A stretch of 64,000 nucleotides of DNA from Streptosporangium sp. NBC_01756. Lineage in GTDB: Bacteria > Actinomycetota > Actinomycetes > Streptosporangiales > Streptosporangiaceae. Positions within the stretch are counted from its first letter, which is position 1, and each line of letters starts with the position of its first letter. The DNA is taken from NCBI RefSeq assembly GCF_035917975.1, contig NZ_CP109130.1, forward strand, positions 1,984,001 through 2,048,000. The letters are read 5' to 3'. A program made the position numbers and the translations under genes. The notes under the pieces are model-generated. The model was given only the letters and a program-made list of their open reading frames with translations, was not told where the DNA came from and did not search any database. Shown one piece after another: positions 55,058 through 64,000 of this stretch.

Positions 55058-56530
55058 ATGACCACCGCGTTCCGGGCCACGCTGGCCTTCGCCCTCCTCG
55101 CCGGCTTCTATGTCCTGGTCGGACTCGTCCTGGCGGCCGCCGTGTTCTTGGACGTCTCACTGTTCGTCGACTTCCACGCCCGCGCGCTGCAGTTCGGCGC
55201 GCTGCTGACCCTCGCGGCCGGCGCGCTCGTCCGCGCGCTGTGGATGGTCAGCCGCAGAAAGAACGGCGAGCAGCCCGGCGTGGCGGTCTCCCGGGAGCAG
55301 GAGCCGGAACTGTGGCGGACGGTCGAGGAGCTGGCCCAGCGCGTGCAGACCTCGCCGCCCGACGAGATCCGCCTCGTCGCCGAGGTGAACGCCGCGGTCT
55401 CCGAGGACACCCGTCTGCTCGGCCTGCGCGCCACCGGGCGTCGCATGTACATCGGCCTGCCGCTGCTGCAGATCCTCACCGTCGACGAGATGCGCGCCGT
55501 ACTCGGCCATGAGCTGGGCCACTACAGCGGGGCGCACACCCGTCTCGGCGCGCCCGTCTACCGGGGCAGGGTCGCGCTGGTCGCGGCCGTACAGGGACTG
55601 GGCGGCCATCCTCTGGTGCAACGGCTGTTCTTCACCTACGCGAAGCTCTACCTGCGCGTCTCACAGGCCGTCTCGCGTAAGCAGGAGCTGGAGGCCGACG
55701 GATTCGCGGTCGCCATCGCGGGCCGGAAGGCGATGGCGGGCGCGCTGCGCGAGATCCACATCGCCGCGCTGGCCTGGGAGCGGTTCATGGACCGCTACAT
55801 GGCCCTGGCCGGAGCGGGCGGCAACCGTCCGGCGGAGGTGCTGGCGGGCTTCCGCGCCCTGCTGAACGATCCCGCCGGGCAGGCCGAGCTGGCGAGGGCC
55901 GGCGAGGCGCCCGAGGAGACCTCCCCCTACGACTCCCACCCCAGCCTGCGCGAGCGGCTCGCCGCGATCGCCCTGCTGCCCGAACCGGGGCACCCGCCCG
56001 ACCCCCGCCAGGCGACCGCGCTCCTGGTCGATCCGGCGATCGCCGCGGCGGCCGTCGAACTGACCGTCTGGAGCCCCGAGGCGCTGGCCAGGCTGCGGCC
56101 GGTGTCCTGGGAGGACCTCGTCGCGCAGGGGATGTACGGCATGCGCAACGCCGAGGCGCTGCACGACCTGTCCGTCGCCGGCCAGCGGGTCATGGGAACT
56201 CCCCGGCCCTACCTCGACGCCGCCTTCGAGGCACTCGCCCGGGGACGGCACGCCGCACTGAAGGCCGAGCTGCGGCAGCTCGGCTGGAAGCCCTCCGACG
56301 CACTGCTGGCAGACGTGCTGGGAAAGGCGCTGGAGGCGACGCTGATCCAGCATGGCCAGGCGCGGTGGACGCTCTCCTGGTCGACTCCCGCCCGGCTGCT
56401 GTTCGCGGACGGCGAGGAGGTCACGGTGACCGCGTATGCGGCCAAGGTGGCCGCCGAACCCTCGGAGGTCCCCGGGATGCGCGCCTGGCTGGCGGAGCTG
56501 GGCGTCGCGCCCGACTACGCCCCCGTCTGA
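55058..56530 (+). CDS. M48 family metallopeptidase, membrane-anchored
   Basis: The protein has 490 residues from ATG 55058. Two hydrophobic segments lie at residues 5-32 and 43-62. The zinc motif HELGH is at 151-155 (His151, Glu152, His155), and the third ligand Glu212 is in KQELEADGFA. This is the HtpX/Ste24-like M48 layout, with the active site on the cytoplasmic or outer face depending on topology. The C-terminal half (DSHPSLRERLAAIALL and about 170 residues beyond) is a family extension of unknown function. Such peptidases act in membrane protein quality control. Confidence 0.9.
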   Translation: MTTAFRATLAFALLAGFYVLVGLVLAAAVFLDVSLFVDFHARALQFGALLTLAAGALVRALWMVSRRKNGEQPGVAVSREQEPELWRTVEELAQRVQTSPPDEIRLVAEVNAAVSEDTRLLGLRATGRRMYIGLPLLQILTVDEMRAVLGHELGHYSGAHTRLGAPVYRGRVALVAAVQGLGGHPLVQRLFFTYAKLYLRVSQAVSRKQELEADGFAVAIAGRKAMAGALREIHIAALAWERFMDRYMALAGAGGNRPAEVLAGFRALLNDPAGQAELARAGEAPEETSPYDSHPSLRERLAAIALLPEPGHPPDPRQATALLVDPAIAAAAVELTVWSPEALARLRPVSWEDLVAQGMYGMRNAEALHDLSVAGQRVMGTPRPYLDAAFEALARGRHAALKAELRQLGWKPSDALLADVLGKALEATLIQHGQARWTLSWSTPARLLFADGEEVTVTAYAAKVAAEPSEVPGMRAWLAELGVAPDYAPV

Positions 56531-56679
56531 GGCGACAACCCCTTTCCGGGGACCACGGGATCCTCACCCGAGTTTTTAGCATCCTTGTGACAGCCGACGG
56601 CGGTGGACGGAGGAGAATAAGGACAAATGCCGCAAAGTGGGCGAAACATCTCTTTTCGCCACGCCGAGAGGACGCACCG

Positions 56680-57909
56680 ATGATCACCATCGATATTCCG
56701 AACTGGGCTGCTCGGATGCGCGCCTGGAGGCGTGGCCGCCTGTGGAGCCGGAGCGAACTCGGGGAACGGCTGGCCGGCACCGCGGACGAGGCGACCCGCG
56801 ACCGCCTGCCCGCCCAGGAGGAACTCGCCGGGATGGTCCGCTCCTGGGAGGCCGGAGAGCAGCGACCCGACGAGCTGTACGCGGAGCTGCTGTGCCGCGC
56901 GTTCGACATGAACGAGGCGGAGCTGTTCAGCGGAGAGGCGGCCGGTACGACGCTCTGGCATCACCTGACCGGCATCCCGCTGCTGGCGGGGGCGTTCTCG
57001 GCCGAGGAGGAGGAGCGCGCCGGCCGGGCGATCGAGAATCCCCACCGAGCCGACGACCAGACCGTGGCCTACTTCCAGACCGTCCTGCGGGCCTACTCAC
57101 GACCGGATCTGCGCCCCGCCCGCGCGGTCGGCGCCCTGTCCCCGCTCTTCACCGCGGTCGACGGGCTGCACCGCGACGCGGGATCGGGTGTCCGCCAGGC
57201 CCTGCTCATGCTCAGCGCGGAGGACGCCGAGCAGATCAGCCGCATGCACTACGAGGCCGGCGACCTCGACGAGGCGCTGGCCTGGTCGGACCGGGCCATA
57301 CTCGCGGCGCACCAGGCCGGGGACGAACGGCTCGTGGCGTACACGCTCGCCCGCCGGGCCGGTCTCCAGGACGCCCGGAGCAACCCCGAGCAGGTGATCG
57401 GCCTCGCCGTCGCCGCCCGCGAGCACCTTGACTCCCCGCATCCGCTCGGCCGTTCTCCGCATCCGCTCGACGCCATGGCACGCAGCCACGAGGCGCAGGG
57501 CCACGCCCTGGCCGGGGCCGAGGACATGTGCCACCGCCGCCTGGAGGAGTCCGCCGAGGAGTCCGGGCAGGTGCCCGAGGAGAGCACGGAGGACGACACA
57601 CTCAAGGTGTCCGACCAGCTTGCCGGGCTCCACAACACCCTGGCCGCCGGATGTCTCATCCAGCTCCACCATCCCGCCGACGCGATCGAACTCCTGGAAC
57701 GGGATCTCCACGAGGCTCCGTCCACCTACCTCACGGCCTACACCATGGCCTGTCTCGCCCACGCCTACGCCGACGCGCACGAAGCCGAGCGTTCAGCCGG
57801 AATCGCCCGCCAGGCCCTGACGCTGTCCCGCCGGACCGGTGCGCGCCGGGCCATGGAAGAGCTCCGCCTCGTCCGGGGCGGCCTCTACCAGCGGCCGCAC
57901 CCGCGGTGA
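56680..57909 (+). CDS. XRE-type regulator with TPR domain
   Basis: The protein has 409 residues from ATG 56680, with GAGAGGA upstream. The N-terminal 80 residues resemble a degenerate XRE helix-turn-helix (MVRSWEAGEQRPDELYAELLCRAFDM). The rest is TPR-like helical repeats (YEAGDLDEALAWSDRAILAAHQAGDERLVAYTLARRAGL, then LHNTLAAGCLIQLHHPADAIELLERDL). Actinomycetes carry many such proteins, usually sensing a peptide or protein partner. No target gene is evident. The next gene is a convergent tetR. Confidence 0.82.
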   Translation: MITIDIPNWAARMRAWRRGRLWSRSELGERLAGTADEATRDRLPAQEELAGMVRSWEAGEQRPDELYAELLCRAFDMNEAELFSGEAAGTTLWHHLTGIPLLAGAFSAEEEERAGRAIENPHRADDQTVAYFQTVLRAYSRPDLRPARAVGALSPLFTAVDGLHRDAGSGVRQALLMLSAEDAEQISRMHYEAGDLDEALAWSDRAILAAHQAGDERLVAYTLARRAGLQDARSNPEQVIGLAVAAREHLDSPHPLGRSPHPLDAMARSHEAQGHALAGAEDMCHRRLEESAEESGQVPEESTEDDTLKVSDQLAGLHNTLAAGCLIQLHHPADAIELLERDLHEAPSTYLTAYTMACLAHAYADAHEAERSAGIARQALTLSRRTGARRAMEELRLVRGGLYQRPHPR

Positions 57910-57928
57910 CGGCCGTCCGGCGGCACGC

Positions 57929-58558
57929 TCAGTCAGAGCGGGCCGGCGAGACCTCCCGGGACGATCGGAACACCCCGGCACGGGCCGCGGCGAGGGCCGC
58001 GGCGGCGGCACGGTCGGCCACCTCCTCGTCCACCGGCTCCCCGCTGATGAACAGCCGGTAGTACACCGGTGCGACGGCGGTCCGGACCAGGTCGGCGGCG
58101 TCGGTCCCGTCGGGCAGTTCGCGGCGCTCGATCGCCCGGGCGACGAGGACGGCCGACTGCTCGTGGCGGGCGGCGAAGAAGGCGTGCAACGCCCCGGCCA
58201 CGACCGGGTTCCGCGATGAGGCCGCGATGAACGCGGTCGAGACCGGACCCGCCTCGGGGTCGGCGAAGCCGGTCACCACCAGGCGGGTGAGCTCCCGCAG
58301 GTCCCCTTCGATCGTGCCGGTGTCGGGAACCGGCCACGGCTCGCCGCCCGCCAGGTCGAGGGCGTCCGCGGCGAGCCCCTCCACGCTGCCCCAACGCCGG
58401 TAGACCGTGGTCTTGTGCACGCCGGAGCGCAGGGCGACGCCCTCCACGGTCAGGCCGTCGAACCCTTTCTCGGCCAGCTCCGCGAGGGTGGCCTCGCGCA
58501 CGGCTCCGCGCACCCGGGCGGTGCGCCCACCGGGCCGTGCCGTCCCGTGTGATGTCAC
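57929..58558 (-). CDS. TetR family regulator of the ABC-F/Vgb cassette
   Basis: The protein has 209 residues from GTG 58558, preceded by GGAGG at 6 bases; ATG 58576 or 58597 are weaker alternatives. The TetR helix-turn-helix is LAELAEKGFDGLTVEGVALRSGVHKTTVYRRWGSVEGL, then a TetR_C_16-like ligand domain. It is divergent from the ABC-F gene, and the perfect palindrome at 58605-58629 sits between them. It probably represses both its own gene and the ABC-F/lyase operon until an antibiotic or similar ligand binds. Confidence 0.9.
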   Translation of the reverse strand: MTSHGTARPGGRTARVRGAVREATLAELAEKGFDGLTVEGVALRSGVHKTTVYRRWGSVEGLAADALDLAGGEPWPVPDTGTIEGDLRELTRLVVTGFADPEAGPVSTAFIAASSRNPVVAGALHAFFAARHEQSAVLVARAIERRELPDGTDAADLVRTAVAPVYYRLFISGEPVDEEVADRAAAAALAAARAGVFRSSREVSPARSD

Positions 58559-58604
58559 GTTCACCTCCGGTTGCATGAGTTGCGGCACATCGGGCATACT
58601 CCAT

Positions 58605-58629
58605 CTTAATGCAACTCGGTAGCATTAAG
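58605..58629. promoter_or_regulatory. Palindromic operator of the TetR protein
   Basis: Perfect 8-bp arms CTTAATGC and GCATTAAG with a 9-bp centre (total 25 bp) lie between tetR and the ABC-F gene. AT-rich arms stand out against the GC-rich surroundings. Confidence 0.75.
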
Positions 58630-58712
58630 AAGAGAGTAAAGGAGCGCAGCGGCCATGGACCTTCTGTCCGGCACCACCACGACCTGTTCACCTCGTCTTC
58701 CGGAGGACCGTC

Positions 58713-60305
<1,593 letters not shown>

Positions 60306-60371
60306 CGTCCGCTCGCCAAGCCCGTCACAGACGACCTCGGCCCCGGCGGCCGAGCCCAGGAAGGATTCACC

Positions 60372-61277
60372 ATGTCACACGACCTGACCGTCTCACTCGA
60401 AGAGCTCTCCGTGTCCGGTCCGGATGCCGGGCCGTACGGGATCACCGCCGGCCCCGACGGGGGGATGTGGTTCACCATGAACCAGGCGAACGCCATCGGC
60501 CGGATCGGCATGGACGGAGAGATCGGCTCGCATCGACTCGATCCGGGCTCCGGGCCGACGGTCATCACCTCCGGCCCCGACGGCGCGCTGTGGTTCACCG
60601 AGACCGGGAGCCACCGGATCGGCCGGATCACCACGGACGGGGAGATCGGCTCGTTCGCGCTGCCGACGCCGGACGCCGGGCCGTACGGGATCGCGACGGG
60701 AGCCGACGGCGCGCTGTGGTTCACCGAGATCAACGTCGGCCGGATCGGCCGGATCACGACCGAAGGCACGGTCACGGAGTTCCCGCTGCCGGTTGCGGGG
60801 GCGTTCCCCTCCGCGATCGTCACCGGTCCGGACGGGGGGATGTGGTTCACCATGAACCAAGCGGACGCGATCGGCCGGATCGGCGTGGACGGCGACATCA
60901 CCGTTCACCCGCTGCCGACCGCCGGGGCCGCTCCCGTGGGCATCACCGCCGGGACGGACGGCGCCCTGTGGTTCGTCGAGATCGGCGCGGGCCAGATCGG
61001 GCGGATCGAACCGGGCGGCCGGATCGACGAGTTCCCGCTCCCCGACCGTGGAGCGCGCCCCCACGCCATCGCCGCCGATCCGCACGGCGACCTCTGGTTC
61101 ACCGAATGGGGGGCCAACCGTGTCGGGCGGATCACTCCCGGCGGCCGGATCGACGAGCACGAGCTGCCGACCCCGTCCTCGGAGCCGCACGGCATCGCGG
61201 CCGGGCCGGACGGCACGCTGTGGGTGGCACTGGAGATCGGAGCGCTCGCCCGGATCATTCCCGCCACCCCTCGCTGA
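60372..61277 (+). CDS. vgb: Virginiamycin B lyase (streptogramin B inactivation)
   Basis: The protein has 301 residues, a seven-bladed beta-propeller of repeated GALWFTE-NxIGRI blades. Residues matching the staphylococcal Vgb active site are conserved: Tyr22 (GPYGIT), His231 (RPHAI), Glu271 and His273 (SEPHGI), and Glu288. The Vgb numbers as I recall them are 18, 228, 268, 270 and 284. The enzyme opens streptogramin B depsipeptides by an elimination reaction needing Mg2+. ATG 60372 has AGGA 10 bases upstream. The gene follows the ABC-F gene after 66 bases and is probably cotranscribed. Confidence 0.93.
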   Translation: MSHDLTVSLEELSVSGPDAGPYGITAGPDGGMWFTMNQANAIGRIGMDGEIGSHRLDPGSGPTVITSGPDGALWFTETGSHRIGRITTDGEIGSFALPTPDAGPYGIATGADGALWFTEINVGRIGRITTEGTVTEFPLPVAGAFPSAIVTGPDGGMWFTMNQADAIGRIGVDGDITVHPLPTAGAAPVGITAGTDGALWFVEIGAGQIGRIEPGGRIDEFPLPDRGARPHAIAADPHGDLWFTEWGANRVGRITPGGRIDEHELPTPSSEPHGIAAGPDGTLWVALEIGALARIIPATPR

Positions 61278-61569
61278 ACGAGGCCGTACCGAGTTTCCCC
61301 GATTAGCGACAGGCTTCTCCGTAACATCCATCACAATAATTCTCAAATTGTGTGAAGCATTGGCACATGGGACAGTTGATCTAAATGATGTTGTAGAGAG
61401 TTGGAGTGACCGCGTTGGGCACTGGCAGAGCGGAAGGCCGGCGGGCTACCCATGAGGGCGGGGCTCCAAGGCTCACTCGGGGAGCCTTGGAGGGCGACCG
61501 GCGGGCGACGCGCCTTCGGAGCCGCCGTCCGACCGGACGACCGCCTCTGACCGAGCAGGAGGTGCATAG
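61278..61569. other. Intergenic region before the secretion-type genes
   Basis: About 290 bases. Its first third is unusually AT-rich (near 61320-61400), consistent with a promoter. No gene supported. Confidence 0.45.
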
Positions 61570-61875
61570 GTGACGGAGCCCGGCTACTCCGTGGAGCGTT
61601 CGGCGCTGGACCGGAGGGCCGTGATCGCCGGGGAACAGCGCGATAACGTGATCCGGGCGCGGGAGGTGCTGCGTGCGGCCTTCGACCGGGATCGGCGCAC
61701 CCTCGGAAACGATCAGTACGGGGCCGAGCTGGAGAAGCAGCTGCCCGAACTCGAAGCCGGGATCTTCGACGCCTTCGACGTCTGCATCTACGGGCAAGAT
61801 GAAAGGGCCGCCGGGCTGCGTGCCAGCGCCGGAACATACGGGCAGGCCGATGATCCCGGTGGCAGTGGCGGCTGA
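61570..61875 (+). CDS. Small secretion-associated protein (ESX-type partner)
   Basis: The protein has 101 residues from GTG 61570 with AGGAGGTG upstream. It is helical and charged (RRAVIAGEQRDNVIRAREVLRAAFDRDRR), about the size of WXG100-type proteins, but lacks a WxG motif. It ends 6 bases before a large WXG100-like protein gene, as partner proteins do in type VII secretion toxin modules. The role as a secretion partner is inferred from position only. Confidence 0.55.
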   Translation: MTEPGYSVERSALDRRAVIAGEQRDNVIRAREVLRAAFDRDRRTLGNDQYGAELEKQLPELEAGIFDAFDVCIYGQDERAAGLRASAGTYGQADDPGGSGG

Positions 61876-61881
61876 TCGCCT

Positions 61882-64000
61882 GTGGGGTTCGACGGGATTC
61901 TGACCCCGGATTGGGCCAAGCCGTATATCGGCTGGGTGGTCGGGATGGACTGGCCCGAGGGCGACGAGGAGGGGTGTTTCCGGCTCGCCGACGCCTGTGT
62001 GACCGCCGCGCATGAGGTTGTCGCGGGCACCTGGGCCGATCAGCCGCGGAGCGCGGACAAGATCGGCCAGGCGTGGGACGGTGCGGCACACGAGGCTTTC
62101 GCCGAGCATGTCACCCGGGTCGCGGGCGGGCAGGTGGCCGATCTGGTCAACCGGCTCATCAACGCCGCCATCAGGTTGAACAACGTCGGGGTGCAGATCC
62201 AGTACGCCAAGTACATGATCGAGGCCACCGTGTGGCTGCTGATCGTGCAGGTGGGCTACCTGCTGGCCACCGCGGTGGCCAGCGGCGGCGCGAGTCTGGC
62301 GTTCATCCCGGCCCGGGTGCGACTGGCCCGGCTGACGGTCGGGCAGATCGCCTTGCGGGTGCGGGACAACATGGTGCTGTTCGCCGCCATCGTCGGCGGG
62401 ATGGAGGGCGGGGTCCAGGCCCTGCAGATCGCCCGGGGCCGCCGCGACGACTTCGACGAACGGCAGCTGCTGATCTCCGCGGTGACCGGCGGGGCGATGG
62501 GCGCCCTGATGGGCGGGCTGTCGGGTGGACTGACCCATCTGGCCACCCCTGCCCTGCAGGCGGGGTTGTCGCGGGCGGAGATGAGCGTGGCCGAAAAACT
62601 GCTGGCCGCCGCCACCAGCTCCCTGTACGGGCAGGCCGCGCAGTACGCGCTGACCGGTGGCCTCACCACCGCCGCCAGCATGCTCATCAGCGGCGACTTC
62701 GACTGGGACCTGCTCGCCAAGGCCGTCACCTCCAGCGCGCTGGGCGCCGACGGCCAGCATTTCACCACGACCCTCCCCCACGGCAGCCCCCCACCACCCG
62801 GAAGCCCCCCGCCACCCGGCAGCGCTCCGCACGGTGGCCCCCCGCCCGGTGGCGCTCCGCCCGGCAGCCCTCCGCCCGGTGGCAGCACGCCTGGTGGTGG
62901 CCCGTCTCCATTCGCCCATCCCGTGCCCCCTGCCCCTGACGCCCCGCCCGGCCCCGGCCCCCTGCCCGGTCTCGAACCGTCCAGGGTTTCCGAACCCCCC
63001 AGGAGGGGCCCCGAACCGTCCAGGGATTCCGAACCGCCCGGGGATTCCGAACCGCCCGGGAGGGGTTTCGACCCCTTCGCGGGCATTGCCCGTGACACCA
63101 CGTTGAGCAACGCCACCACCCCGGAGGCGACGTCCTTCGTCTCTACTGCTCACGACGGCCCGCACCCTGACCGTCCTCATCACGACGGCCCCGCGAGCAC
63201 CAGCGATCCGGTCTCCCTCTCCCGCGCGGCGGACGCTCCACGGGACTTGCCTGCGCCGGTTCCGCCGACATGGGCCGGTGGGGACGCCCCGCCGGTGTCC
63301 CGTCACAGAACCTCCGGTGACGAGGCTCCGGCCGGCCGGATCGAGCGGCTGCTCAACCCCACCGCGGAGCCCCCGGCCACCGCGCTCTCCGACAGTGCCG
63401 GACCGCCCGCGCCCGCTCACCCGCACGTGCCCGGCACATCCGGCGGGGCCGAACCCGCCGGCCCGGTTTCGAAGGGGACTCCACCGGCCGCCGAGACGGC
63501 CATCACGCGCGTATGGAGAGCCGACGGTGTGGTTCCGGAGCAGGTCGTGCGGCAGCTCGCCGATCTACGCCAGACACCGGAGCGCCTGGAGGAGGTGGCC
63601 CACCGGATCGACGCCCAGGCCCACACCGCCGATCCGCACCGGGTCGCCGCACTGATCGACGCACAGCACGCGGCATGGTTCGCCGACTCCCGAGGCCGGG
63701 CCGTCGTCGAGGCCGGAGAGGGACAACTCGGCCACTTCAGCTGGGTGCCGAGCGGACCCGACAGGGCAGATGGACTGATATGGGTAGACAGGCCTGGCTA
63801 TCCGAGAAACGACTTCGCCGCGTGGCTCCGCGGGATCGGGCCCGAGCCGGGGCCGAGGGCCAGGATGAGCTGCTGGGAGGCCGCCATGTTCATCGCCTAC
63901 CTGGCAGGTGGGATCGACAAGGCCTGGCTGGAACGCATTCATGCCGAGGCGGCCGCCGCCAGATGGCCCGATGGCGGCGGAAACTACTACGGCACGCTGA
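61882..64000 (+). CDS. Large WXG100-like polymorphic-toxin-type protein (cut by the window end)
   Basis: From GTG 61882 the frame is open to the window end (706 residues visible). Residues 1-100 read like a WXG100/CpnT-type N-terminal domain (WAKPYIGWVVGMDWPEGDE, then QPRSADKIGQAWDGAAHEAFAEH). Two hydrophobic segments lie near residues 115-145 and 165-180. A Pro/Gly-rich spacer lies at about 300-396. The visible C-terminal part has a CWEAAMFIAYLAGG segment with Cys664. Papain/NlpC-like catalytic Cys positions look like this in actinomycete toxins. Secretion by the type VII system and an effector C-terminus are inferences. Confidence 0.7.
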   Translation, partial: MGFDGILTPDWAKPYIGWVVGMDWPEGDEEGCFRLADACVTAAHEVVAGTWADQPRSADKIGQAWDGAAHEAFAEHVTRVAGGQVADLVNRLINAAIRLNNVGVQIQYAKYMIEATVWLLIVQVGYLLATAVASGGASLAFIPARVRLARLTVGQIALRVRDNMVLFAAIVGGMEGGVQALQIARGRRDDFDERQLLISAVTGGAMGALMGGLSGGLTHLATPALQAGLSRAEMSVAEKLLAAATSSLYGQAAQYALTGGLTTAASMLISGDFDWDLLAKAVTSSALGADGQHFTTTLPHGSPPPPGSPPPPGSAPHGGPPPGGAPPGSPPPGGSTPGGGPSPFAHPVPPAPDAPPGPGPLPGLEPSRVSEPPRRGPEPSRDSEPPGDSEPPGRGFDPFAGIARDTTLSNATTPEATSFVSTAHDGPHPDRPHHDGPASTSDPVSLSRAADAPRDLPAPVPPTWAGGDAPPVSRHRTSGDEAPAGRIERLLNPTAEPPATALSDSAGPPAPAHPHVPGTSGGAEPAGPVSKGTPPAAETAITRVWRADGVVPEQVVRQLADLRQTPERLEEVAHRIDAQAHTADPHRVAALIDAQHAAWFADSRGRAVVEAGEGQLGHFSWVPSGPDRADGLIWVDRPGYPRNDFAAWLRGIGPEPGPRARMSCWEAAMFIAYLAGGIDKAWLERIHAEAAAARWPDGGGNYYGTL

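Overview
The window is about 70% G+C with dense GC-rich codon usage, many GTG starts, and many HxlR, TetR, XRE-TPR and LuxR-AAA regulators. This points to a filamentous actinomycete chromosome, most likely a Streptosporangiales-type genus. The taxon is inferred from gene style, not from a marker gene. No rRNA, tRNA, CRISPR array or replication origin was seen.

Layout. 0-13 kb is an accessory patchwork of small enzymes and regulators: a HAF-repeat secreted protein, a Mut7-C RNase-like protein, an S41 peptidase, an HxlR/flavin-oxidoreductase divergent pair, a methyltransferase, a HAD phosphatase, TetR/DoxX and MFS/HxlR pairs. It is scarred by an IS5-type element, a solo IS end, a duplicated operator region with a doxX remnant, and a frameshifted glyoxalase-like pseudogene. 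At 13-17 kb an XRE-TPR regulator is split by an IS3-family element; a copy of its 5' region lies 10 kb away at 6.1 kb. 17-19.4 kb carries a phytase-type esterase-like exported protein and a sulfotransferase, with a nested inverted repeat at the convergent junction.

19.5-32.8 kb is a divergent organosulfur-acquisition locus. The leftward operon reads short Cys-ended leader peptide, two tandem peptide-type binding lipoproteins, two permeases, a double ATPase, an SfnB-type dehydrogenase-fold oxidoreductase and a DszA/NtaA-type flavin monooxygenase. The rightward operon reads SfnB, SsuD-like alkanesulfonate monooxygenase, SfnB. Together they would import an organosulfur compound and strip sulfite from it under sulfur limitation. 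No flavin reductase is encoded nearby.

33-45 kb holds a cytochrome P450, a ribose-type sugar ABC operon, an NhaA-thioredoxin fusion, and a glycerol locus (glpK, glpF, IclR regulator, second glpK). 45.5-54.8 kb holds a very large secreted subtilase, a 41-residue acidic ORF and a LuxR-AAA regulator in one orientation, then an SGNH hydrolase and an F420-type LLM oxidoreductase. 55-57.9 kb has an M48 metalloprotease and an XRE-TPR regulator. 57.9-61.3 kb is a compact probable streptogramin-resistance cassette: TetR, a palindromic operator, an ABC-F protein with a probable CTG start beneath an upstream ORF, and a Vgb lyase with its catalytic residues conserved. The right edge starts a type VII secretion-type pair: a small protein and a large, window-truncated polymorphic-toxin-like protein.
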